Source: an uncultured Bacteroidales bacterium
GTDB taxonomy: Bacteria > Bacteroidota > Bacteroidia > Bacteroidales > CAIWKO01
Assembly: GCA_903913285.1 (NCBI GenBank)
Contig: CAIWKO010000018.1
Location: 1 to 64,000 of the forward strand
Length of the DNA: 64,000 nt
Direction: 5' to 3'
Part shown: positions 45,177-52,241 of the stretch, one piece after another
How positions within the stretch are numbered: position 1 is the stretch's first letter
Layout: each line of letters starts with the position of its first letter
Position numbers and translations under genes: made by a program
Notes under the pieces: model-generated
Database searches by the model: none
What the model was told of the DNA's origin: nothing
The model's input: only the letters and a program-made list of their open reading frames with translations

Positions 45177-46418
45177 TTAGGTACCGATAAGTTGTGTATA
45201 AACATCACGATAAACGTTCACACCATTTTTTAGCGAATACAACCGAAGAGCTGTATCCACAATATCCTGTTTCGAAGTCTTCAGCAAATCATTTAAAGTT
45301 AAAACCGCGTGCTCATAAGCTGCCTCTGAGAACTCATCAACCAGAACTCCAACTTTGTTTTCAGCTATAAGTTTATCAATATCTCCGATACCTTTATTAG
45401 AAATAAAAGGAATTCCCAAACTCATCAACTCTCCCATTTTTGTCGGCGACGAAGCCTTTTTCGAATAGGCAGGCTTGATAAAAAACAACGAAACCGAACT
45501 TAACGAAAGCAAAAGAGGCATCTGCTCGCGCGAAGCTTTTGTAATTATTATTTTATTTGCGTCTATTCCTTTTTCCGAAACTTTATTTCTGATAATATTG
45601 GAATCATCATGAGTGATGAGCAAAAAGCGGGCATTCTTGTATGTTTTTAGAAGAACATTATAAAAATCGAGCATTTCATCCAGCAGATACCAGGTACCAA
45701 TCGACCCCGAATAGCTCACAACAAAATCATCAACAGAAATCTTCAGCTTATCTCTTAATGTAGCCTGGTCCTTTTCAGAAATATTTTTACATGAGAAAAT
45801 ATCGGTATCAACACAACAGGGAATTACACTGATGTTTTTTGATTCTATCGGAGAATTAAAATGAGTTATAATTTCGTTTTTAGCATTCTTGGTCAGCGAA
45901 ATAACATGATCCGACTCTGATAAAAATTCGGATTCTTTCTTTTTAAAATACTTATAAACCGATTTGAATATAGGATTCTTCAAATTCCACAAATTTCCGT
46001 CAACGCGCTCATCGGCCCAAAAACCACGCATATCGAACACAAAAGGAATGTTTTTTTTGCGTTTCAGCATCAAACCTACAAAAGCAGCAATATAGCTTCT
46101 GCAATGCACCAGACGGAAATCGTGCTCTGCAAAAAGCTTTCGTGCTGTTTTCTTCAGGGCATAAATATCATATATAGTAGAAATCACGGGAGGTTTCGCC
46201 GTGTAATGGATGGGATACCAATTAATGTTTCTTTTTGAAAGGATTTCCTGGATTTTTTTTCCGTTTGCTTCAAACCTTTCTTTTTTCTCGCAACTCAGCA
46301 AATGTATTTCAAATCCGATTTGTGACAAACCCGCAAGATACGGTATCACCTGCGATTGACCCAATGAATCTGTCATCCCATCGTACGAAACATAAAGAAC
46401 TTTAACAGGGCAATTCAT
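45177..46418 (-). CDS. Group 1 (GT4-type) glycosyltransferase
   Basis: This is a 413-aa cytoplasmic GT-B enzyme. The N-terminal half begins VLYVSYDGMTDSLGQSQV, with a nucleotide-fold pattern. The C-terminal donor domain carries SYSGSIGTWYLLDEMLDFY (about 234-252), the E-x7-E region around SPTKMGELMSLGIPFISN, and a Gly-rich end. It would transfer an activated sugar to a glycan or lipid carrier. No other polysaccharide gene is adjacent except the divergent membrane protein at 46498, which could be a partner. Substrate is unknown. Confidence 0.85.
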   Translation of the reverse strand: MNCPVKVLYVSYDGMTDSLGQSQVIPYLAGLSQIGFEIHLLSCEKKERFEANGKKIQEILSKRNINWYPIHYTAKPPVISTIYDIYALKKTARKLFAEHDFRLVHCRSYIAAFVGLMLKRKKNIPFVFDMRGFWADERVDGNLWNLKNPIFKSVYKYFKKKESEFLSESDHVISLTKNAKNEIITHFNSPIESKNISVIPCCVDTDIFSCKNISEKDQATLRDKLKISVDDFVVSYSGSIGTWYLLDEMLDFYNVLLKTYKNARFLLITHDDSNIIRNKVSEKGIDANKIIITKASREQMPLLLSLSSVSLFFIKPAYSKKASSPTKMGELMSLGIPFISNKGIGDIDKLIAENKVGVLVDEFSEAAYEHAVLTLNDLLKTSKQDIVDTALRLYSLKNGVNVYRDVYTQLIGT

Positions 46419-46450
46419 AATTTGTTATTAAAGAGCAAAAACTTAAGCAA

Positions 46451-46458
46451 CAAAATTA
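46451..46458 (-). promoter_or_regulatory. Bacteroidetes -7 promoter element of the glycosyltransferase
   Basis: The minus strand reads TAATTTTG, 32 bases before the ATG at 46418. It is back to back with the plus-strand element at 46471. Confidence 0.55.
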
Positions 46459-46470
46459 CCACATTATTAT

Positions 46471-46478
46471 TACTTTTG
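46471..46478 (+). promoter_or_regulatory. Bacteroidetes -7 promoter element of the 46498 membrane protein
   Basis: TACTTTTG matches TAnnTTTG, 19 bases before the ATG at 46498. Confidence 0.6.
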
Positions 46479-46497
46479 TTAAGTTCAAACGAAATAT

Positions 46498-47904
46498 ATG
46501 GATGTCTTCCCCGGATACCTGCTCGGTGATTTTCTTTTAACGCCTTTTTATATTATATTCATTTTTCTTATTGGATATTTTATCAAAAAAAGGTACTCTG
46601 AAGATAATCCTTTATATAAATATTTTCTTCCGGGCTTATTGCTCAAAGTATTTTCATCCATTATCTTTCTTTTGATCTTCACGGAATATTATGGATATGG
46701 CGATACGGTCGATTATATTTATGGTAGTATTGCCATGTCGAAACTGATGTTTAAAGATTTTGGTCATTATCTTGAAACATTTTTTGGGATGGTAAAATAC
46801 GGACAATCGTGGTATTATTTTGATTCAAACACGGGCTTTCCGCAATATTTTATGTGGAAAGATGATAATACCCGTTTTGTAATATGTGTTTCAAGTATTG
46901 TAAACACTCTGGGTTTTAGGTTATTCATGCCTACAACCGTATTGATGTCTGCATTCTCTTATTTCGGATGCTGGAAACTTTATTTGTTTTTTACCAACTA
47001 CTACCCGAAACTTTCCAGACAAATGGCTATTGCAGTACTTTTCATGCCATCGGTTGTTTTTTGGGGGTCGGGAGTTATGAAAGATACCTATACTTTTGCG
47101 GCGGCGGGTTGGTTTATTTATAACATGATGCAGGTGTTTCAAAAGCGTGAAAAAGTATTTGTCAACCTGGGATTGGGAATAATAAATGCTTTGATTATCA
47201 TCTCAATTAAGCCTTACATCTTTGTTGCTTTATTTCCCGGAACAGTGATCTGGATGTTTTTTAACCGCTTGACTAACATTAAAAACCCCGTTCTGCGTAC
47301 TATTTCCATGCCATTAATTATTGTTGTTATGTTTGCGACTGTGGGGGGCGTGTTTTCATCCATGCAAGGTGGCTTAGGTGGTTATGGAAGTGTTGATCAG
47401 GTTGTGAAAAAGGCACAGGTGATTCAGGAAGACCTTATGCGAAGTGAACAATACGGAACCAATTATTATAATGTCGGTAAAATTGACGGAACTATGGGAG
47501 GAATGATGAGAGTGGCACCAAAAGCATTATTAGCCGGTATGTTTCGTCCTTATTTATGGGAAGCGAAAAATGTTGTTATGATACTATCGGGACTCGAAAA
47601 TTTTTTTCTATTAATTATTACTCTTTATCTGATGATACGGTTAAAAATTATCCGGTATTTTCAGTTCCTGTTCTCCGAACCCGTTCTGTTATTTTCAATA
47701 CTATTCTCTATATTTTTCTTGTTTGGAGTAGGAATGGCATCGGCTAATTTTGGAGCTTTAGTTCGCTATCGAATTCCGGCACTGCCCTTTTTTGTGGCAA
47801 GTGTTTTTATCATGCTCGATAAATACCAAACGTATAAACTTAAAAAAGAACATCCTCTTGAAATAGCTGAAGAGTCGGAGGATACAGAATCAGAAGATGA
47901 CTAG
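46498..47904 (+). CDS. Polytopic inner-membrane protein, function unknown
   Basis: This is a 468-aa protein with about ten membrane helices, the first at residues 12-33, and an acidic C-terminal tail (EIAEESEDTESEDD). The pattern of many short loops, GYGDTVDYIYGS near 76-87 and an internal GGVFSSMQGGLGGYG loop resembles polymerase or GT-C-like polysaccharide proteins seen beside glycosyltransferases in Bacteroidetes. No defining motif is complete. The divergent GT4 gene is consistent with a joint role in surface glycan assembly, which is inference. The stop overlaps the convergent glutamine synthetase by four bases. Confidence 0.7.
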   Translation: MDVFPGYLLGDFLLTPFYIIFIFLIGYFIKKRYSEDNPLYKYFLPGLLLKVFSSIIFLLIFTEYYGYGDTVDYIYGSIAMSKLMFKDFGHYLETFFGMVKYGQSWYYFDSNTGFPQYFMWKDDNTRFVICVSSIVNTLGFRLFMPTTVLMSAFSYFGCWKLYLFFTNYYPKLSRQMAIAVLFMPSVVFWGSGVMKDTYTFAAAGWFIYNMMQVFQKREKVFVNLGLGIINALIIISIKPYIFVALFPGTVIWMFFNRLTNIKNPVLRTISMPLIIVVMFATVGGVFSSMQGGLGGYGSVDQVVKKAQVIQEDLMRSEQYGTNYYNVGKIDGTMGGMMRVAPKALLAGMFRPYLWEAKNVVMILSGLENFFLLIITLYLMIRLKIIRYFQFLFSEPVLLFSILFSIFFLFGVGMASANFGALVRYRIPALPFFVASVFIMLDKYQTYKLKKEHPLEIAEESEDTESEDD

Positions 47905-49409
47905 CCGCAATGAAAAAACCGTTGCACCAGTTTCATCACTTCATCATCATTATCATTTAGTTTTTCGCGCAGGTTTCTGTCATCAAATTTTTTCAGATTT
48001 TTCACGATGCCGTCAATGATGTTTTGAGAAAAAACATCGTATTTCTTATAAATTTCTGCTTGCTCTTCGAGCTTTAAGGCAGAATCCCAACATGAAGCCG
48101 GCAACGTTTGCAGGTCTTTCAGTTTTTCTTTATGTTCGTCGTGAAAGATATTGACGTCCACATAGGTTTGTTTCGCAAAATCCAACGCGTTTTCCATTTC
48201 CAGACCGTGGCGGGCAGCAACAGTGAGTCCGGCAAGCAACAGATAAATATCGGCCGAACCATCAGGGCAACGGAATTCAACGGTTTGTTTATCACTAAAA
48301 TCATCTTTCGGAACCAGTTCCAGCGGATTGGCTTTAACGATCATGTCGTTGTTTCCGCACCAGCCCAAAGGAACACGAACCAACACCGAACGATTCCGGT
48401 CGCCCCAGCAAATATTGGTGGGAGCTTCCTGATGCGGAACCAATCGCAGATAGGAAGTGGGATTGGTGTTGCCAAAAGCAGTTAATGATGGCGCAAGCGA
48501 TAAATAACCGGCTATAACTTTTTTAGCAGTTTGGCTGATGCTTCCGCAATCCACCATGGCATTCCGATTATCTTTCATCAAGCGGGTGTGAATATGCATA
48601 CCGCTACCGGCTTTGCCCACCGTTATTTTGGGTGCGAAAGTGATGTTGATACCATATTTATAGGCCAAAGTCCGGATAATCCATTTCGAGATGATAAGTT
48701 GGTCGGCAGAATCTTCAACATTTACGGGTAAAAACTCTATTTCGTTCTGTTCAAATTCTAAATTATCGATCGAAAAGCTGCCCACTTCGGTGTGGCCATA
48801 TTTGATGTTGCCGCCAACGCGGGCTATTTCGAGCATGGCTTCGGTGCGAAATTGTTCCCATTTGGTGAAAGGGGTCGATTCGTGATAGGCTTTTTGGTCG
48901 GTGGCCGGAAACAGGTTTTCTTTTTCACTAATTGCATAATATTCCAGTTCGCCCATAGTTTCAAAACTGTATCCGGTATGCATTTTCAGGGCGTTGTGGG
49001 CCTTGTGCAATATATATTCGGGCGATGAAGGCAGCGGGTCGCCATCTTTATTGAAATACGAACATAAAATGTCGAGTGTGGGAATTTCGGAAAAAGGATT
49101 AAGAAAAGCAGTTCTGAAACGCGGCATAACATACAGGTCGCTGGCACCTGCTTCAACATAAGAGAACAGGCTTGAGCCATCCACACGTTCGCCCGACGAG
49201 AGCAGGGTGTCTAAGTGCTGTTTGTTGTTTATAACAAAATTCAGGGTTTTGAGGCGGTTATCTTCGCCAACATACCTGAAGTTAAGCATCTGTATATGGT
49301 TTTCCTCAACGTACTTTATCAGGTCGGCTTTCGTAAAGTCTTTTTGCGGTTTGTTTAAGTATTGAACCAGCGGGTTCGGATTCATTTCAAATAGTGATTG
49401 GTCGGCCAT
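47901..49409 (-). CDS. Glutamine synthetase family protein
   Basis: The protein is 502 aa from ATG 49409 (MADQSLFEMNPNP). Its N-terminal beta-grasp part (about 28-110) includes IQMLNFRYVGEDNRLK, and the catalytic domain includes SGMHIHTRLM (metal and glutamate site), NRSVLVRVP and VEFRCPDGS. These are the active-site blocks of type I/GSI glutamine synthetases, which make glutamine from glutamate, ammonia and ATP. Bacteroidetes also carry a long GSIII; this is the shorter class. A frame to 49448 exists but would start upstream of the -7 motif, so it is rejected. A gamma-glutamyl-amine ligase is a less likely alternative. Confidence 0.85.
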   Translation of the reverse strand: MADQSLFEMNPNPLVQYLNKPQKDFTKADLIKYVEENHIQMLNFRYVGEDNRLKTLNFVINNKQHLDTLLSSGERVDGSSLFSYVEAGASDLYVMPRFRTAFLNPFSEIPTLDILCSYFNKDGDPLPSSPEYILHKAHNALKMHTGYSFETMGELEYYAISEKENLFPATDQKAYHESTPFTKWEQFRTEAMLEIARVGGNIKYGHTEVGSFSIDNLEFEQNEIEFLPVNVEDSADQLIISKWIIRTLAYKYGINITFAPKITVGKAGSGMHIHTRLMKDNRNAMVDCGSISQTAKKVIAGYLSLAPSLTAFGNTNPTSYLRLVPHQEAPTNICWGDRNRSVLVRVPLGWCGNNDMIVKANPLELVPKDDFSDKQTVEFRCPDGSADIYLLLAGLTVAARHGLEMENALDFAKQTYVDVNIFHDEHKEKLKDLQTLPASCWDSALKLEEQAEIYKKYDVFSQNIIDGIVKNLKKFDDRNLREKLNDNDDEVMKLVQRFFHCG

Positions 49410-49445
49410 TATTTTTTGTTTTGTTTTCAACGTTAAATTGGGGGG

Positions 49446-49453
49446 CAAACATA
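49446..49453 (-). promoter_or_regulatory. Bacteroidetes -7 promoter element of the glutamine synthetase
   Basis: The minus strand reads TATGTTTG, 36 bases upstream of the ATG at 49409. Confidence 0.55.
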
Positions 49454-49575
49454 GTAAAAATTTTATTTATAGGGTTCTAATAATTTAAAAAAAACTAATT
49501 TTAGACAAAACTTTAGGGTAAAATGCTGATAAAAAAAGTATCGTTTGATCATTTTACTTCAAAAAAGTTAGAAAG

Positions 49576-50598
49576 ATGGCTGCCATTTTCAATATCATTT
49601 TACCTAAACGTATGAACATCAAAAGATGGCTTATTGGGTTTTGTTTGTTTTTGATTTCTCCTACCATTCAGGCTCAACCGGGAAAAGACACTTCTATCGT
49701 TTATATTTATCAGGCTGCTCCAAGTTTTGAGGTACGTGTATTAAAAATAGCCGCAAGAATAGTATTACCAAGAAACAGTATTTCTAAAAAACTCAGCAAA
49801 GACCATTTTGTATCGGATGCAGCCACAATTCCCAAACAATTATTTACCGAATTCAACATAGATACTACCCGGGTATACGGCAGAAATGTGTACAGGATTT
49901 CTCCAAAAGGGAAAAAGTCGGGGAAATATGTGTTATACCTTCACGGCGGGGCTTATATTAATAACATCTTTCGTCAGCATTGGCTTTTCGCCGCAAAGAT
50001 TATTCGCGAAACAAACTGCACCTTTATTTTACCCGATTACCCTTTAGCGCCCGCTGCCACTTATGAAGATGCTTTTGCTATGCTTGAGGCCATATATAAA
50101 AGCCTGTTATCCGAAACAGATGCAAAAAACATTATCCTAATGGGCGATTCGGCAGGTGGCGGACTGGCACTTGCTTTGGCCGAGAAACAAAAAAATGAAG
50201 GTACAGCGCAGGCAGAACAGATCATACTTTTATCGCCCTGGATTGATGTAAGCATGAGTAACCCTGAAATTAAAGAAATACAAAAGAAAGATGTTACATT
50301 AAATGCTGACGATCTGGTGATGGCTGGCAAAGTTTGGTCGGGCAAATCAGAAACAAGTATTTATTTGGTAAGCCCTGTTAATGGCTCATTGGAAGGACTC
50401 CCAAAAATCAGTGTATTTATCGGCACGCATGATATTCTTTATGCAGATTGCAGTAGGTTGAAGATGATAATGAAGCAGAAAGGTATCCCGATAAATTACT
50501 ATGAATATCCAAAGATGTTTCACGACTGGATGATACTTGTTTCTTTAATAGAATCTGAAAAAGCACTATCGCAGATTTGCTGGCTGGTGTTGAACTAA
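49576..50598 (+). CDS. Exported alpha/beta-hydrolase, HSL-type esterase
   Basis: This is a 340-aa carboxylesterase-like enzyme. The oxyanion-hole motif is HGGAY (123-127), typical of the hormone-sensitive-lipase family. The nucleophile is Ser192 in GDSAGGG. The acid and His are likely in GTHDILYADC and MFHDWM near the end. A signal peptide lies at about 13-35 (IKRWLIGFCLFLISPTIQAQ), so the ATG at 49612 (MNIKRW) is as likely a start as 49576. It would hydrolyse short acyl esters in the periplasm. Substrate is unknown. Confidence 0.87.
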   Translation: MAAIFNIILPKRMNIKRWLIGFCLFLISPTIQAQPGKDTSIVYIYQAAPSFEVRVLKIAARIVLPRNSISKKLSKDHFVSDAATIPKQLFTEFNIDTTRVYGRNVYRISPKGKKSGKYVLYLHGGAYINNIFRQHWLFAAKIIRETNCTFILPDYPLAPAATYEDAFAMLEAIYKSLLSETDAKNIILMGDSAGGGLALALAEKQKNEGTAQAEQIILLSPWIDVSMSNPEIKEIQKKDVTLNADDLVMAGKVWSGKSETSIYLVSPVNGSLEGLPKISVFIGTHDILYADCSRLKMIMKQKGIPINYYEYPKMFHDWMILVSLIESEKALSQICWLVLN

Positions 50599-50741
50599 AA
50601 GCATTGATTTTAATTTAGGCTCTTGATAATGTCTTACCTATAGCATTTAATTAGTATGGGTAATAATGTATTCTGCAAAAACATAAATCGGGTATTTTAT
50701 TGATTTTTTATAAAAACATGCCTGAGTTTCGGGATATTTTA

Positions 50742-50749
50742 TACTTTTG
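50742..50749 (+). promoter_or_regulatory. Bacteroidetes -7 promoter element of tRNA-Lys
   Basis: TACTTTTG matches TAnnTTTG and lies 10 bases before the tRNA 5' end. Confidence 0.6.
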
Positions 50750-50759
50750 CACCTCAAAT

Positions 50760-50832
50760 CTCTCCGTAGCTCAGTTGGTAGAGCAATTGACTCTTAATCA
50801 ATGGGTCGTGGGTTCGACTCCCGCCGGGGAGA
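50760..50832 (+). tRNA. tRNA-Lys (anticodon CUU)
   Basis: The cloverleaf is complete over 73 nt. The acceptor stem CTCTCCG (50760-50766) pairs with CGGGGAG (50825-50831), with one G-U pair. The D arm is GCTC...GAGC, the anticodon stem ATTGA/TCAAT holds loop CTCTTAA with anticodon CTT, and the T arm is GTGGG/CCCGC around TTCGACT. The discriminator is A50832. CCA is not encoded, as usual in Bacteroidetes. It reads Lys codon AAG. Confidence 0.95.
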
Positions 50833-50836
50833 CTTC

Positions 50837-50875
50837 AAAGGATGATTCCACTTAGTTGAGGAATTGTCCTTTTTT
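50837..50875 (+). terminator. Terminator of tRNA-Lys
   Basis: An interrupted stem pairs AAAGGA (50837-50842) with TCCTTT (50867-50872) and ATTCC (50845-50849) with GGAAT (50860-50864). It is followed by a T-run. Confidence 0.75.
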
Positions 50876-50879
50876 TATT

Positions 50880-51135
50880 TGTACTACAAGCATTCGTTTC
50901 TTTAAAATAAATTCAAGAATTTATCCTTCACCCTGCGCTGCGGCCATAATTGATATACCGACTCAGGCCGGAGCCTGAGCCGAACGGTGGTTTTGGTTAG
51001 AGATTTTTTGAATTGATTTGTTAATTAATTCTTAACAGAATTTTTGATTAATAATTTAGTTTGTTGGTTATTAATATTTTAATTTGTTTTCGATGTTTCG
51101 TATTTTACATTTTAATTGTCGTTGACTCCATTTTG
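50880..51135. other. Non-coding stretch with a GC-rich hairpin
   Basis: No gene is supported here. A GC-rich island at 50935-50995 holds the perfect hairpin CTCAGGC (50962-50968) and GCCTGAG (50973-50979) with a CGGA loop. The rest is T-rich and leads into the 21-bp array. Confidence 0.5.
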
Positions 51136-51345
51136 TACTTCATTGTCGTTATTTTATACTTCGTTGTTCAGATTTTGTACTTCATTGTCGTTATTTTATA
51201 CTTCGTTGTTCGGATTTTATACTTCATTGTCGTTATTTTGTACTTCGTTGTTCAGATTTTGTACTTCATTGTCGATATTTTATACTTCGTTGTTCAGATT
51301 TTATACTTCATTGTCGATATTTTGTACTTCATTGTTCAGATTTTG
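51136..51345 (-). repeat. Exact-phase 21-bp tandem array (array 3)
   Basis: Ten units of exactly 21 bp, each starting TACTTC on the plus strand, fill 210 bp with no indels (starts 51136, 51157, 51178 and so on to 51325). Units alternate between type A (TACTTCATTGTCGWTATTTT plus A or G) and type B (TACTTCGTTGTTCAGATTTT plus A or G), so the true higher-order period is 42 bp; the tenth is an A/B hybrid. Degenerate units flank both ends (51115-51135 and 51346-51366). On the minus strand each unit reads as a heptad (N-x-N/D-N-E-V plus Q or a TAA stop). The plus-strand frame is open only because the period is a multiple of three. Confidence 0.85.
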
Positions 51346-51525
51346 ATAATCGTTGTTCTGAAGTTGGGTTTGGAATTTTTTGAATGCCCAATCGTTGGTT
51401 TTGTTTAGCATTGCATTTTGATGGTTGAAAATGATATAATTATACAATGATATAATGGGAATTAAGAAGGGTTGGTTTTGGCAAGTAGAGGAGATGGAAA
51501 TGTAAGCAACAACGGACGAAACAGA

Positions 51526-51975
51526 TCATCGTTTTTCGAACCTGCCTGTTTTTTTCTCTATGTTTATTCTGTATACTATTGCTTTTAAATGAAGAGCCTC
51601 CATTTGTTGTAATTCATCAAGACCATGAGTGGGCTGACTGCTTTCGCTTTTCATCAGCGGCATAAAATGGATGATAAGCTTTTGCATAGCGCTTTTTGCT
51701 TCATCGCCTTGCAACTCTTCAAACGTACCCCAAACTATTACGCTCTGCCAGTTGGCCATATTCTGCATACTGTCCACTTCAAAACAGCATTTTGGATTCT
51801 TTTTAAGCATCCTGGTTTTCATGCCAATTATGGTATGTCCCAAAAGATATCCATCGACATAAAGATAGGTTACTGGTACTGTATAAATTTTTTCATCGGC
51901 ATAACATCCTATTCTGCCTATCACATTTGTGGTTAGCACCTGTTCAATTTGTTCTTCGTTTAATTCGCCAAGCAT
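51526..51975 (-). CDS. Pyridoxamine 5'-phosphate oxidase-like flavin-binding protein
   Basis: The protein is 149 aa from ATG 51975 (MLGELNEEQIEQVL). It has the split-barrel FMN-binding fold of the PNPOx-like family, with IGRIGCYADEKIYTVPVTYL in the first strands and NPKCCFEVDSMQNMANWQSVIVWGTFEE-type strands (about 75-100). Related proteins bind FMN, F420 or heme, and the exact cofactor and reaction are unknown. A longer frame to 52017 is rejected because the -7 motif TAACTTTG (52003-52010) lies inside it. Array 3 follows its stop. Confidence 0.8.
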   Translation of the reverse strand: MLGELNEEQIEQVLTTNVIGRIGCYADEKIYTVPVTYLYVDGYLLGHTIIGMKTRMLKKNPKCCFEVDSMQNMANWQSVIVWGTFEELQGDEAKSAMQKLIIHFMPLMKSESSQPTHGLDELQQMEALHLKAIVYRINIEKKTGRFEKR

Positions 51976-52002
51976 AAGATATATTTTAAGTGTTTTCAGA
52001 GG

Positions 52003-52010
52003 CAAAGTTA
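52003..52010 (-). promoter_or_regulatory. Bacteroidetes -7 promoter element of the flavin-binding protein
   Basis: The minus strand reads TAACTTTG, 27 bases upstream of the ATG at 51975. Confidence 0.6.
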
Positions 52011-52241
52011 TTTTCAATTATATTTCTGATTGTTACACAATTATTTAAAAGAATTGCAAGATTCACAGATTTTGAATGATGGTTAACAAACCCAAAAGAT
52101 GTTACAAGTCGGGAAACGAGGGCGAGCGGGGAATTTTCAGCGATAGTATAGGAGGATTTGATGATATTGATTATTTGTTGTGCTATATTTATTAAATTTG
52201 TTGGGTAATTATTTAGTCTTTGCAATCTAATTCTTAAAATC

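Noticed and set aside
51061-51408. A 115-codon plus-strand frame encoding a hydrophobic ILYFIVV-type heptad repeat
   Set aside because: It lies on the 21-bp array. The frame is open only because the period is a multiple of three and the units contain no plus-strand stop, and the protein looks non-natural. No ribosome-binding site or promoter was seen.
52018-52241. Mg2+ riboswitch or leader upstream of mgtA
   Set aside because: The 220-bp leader shows no conserved structure I can recognise. It has an imperfect -7 motif only.
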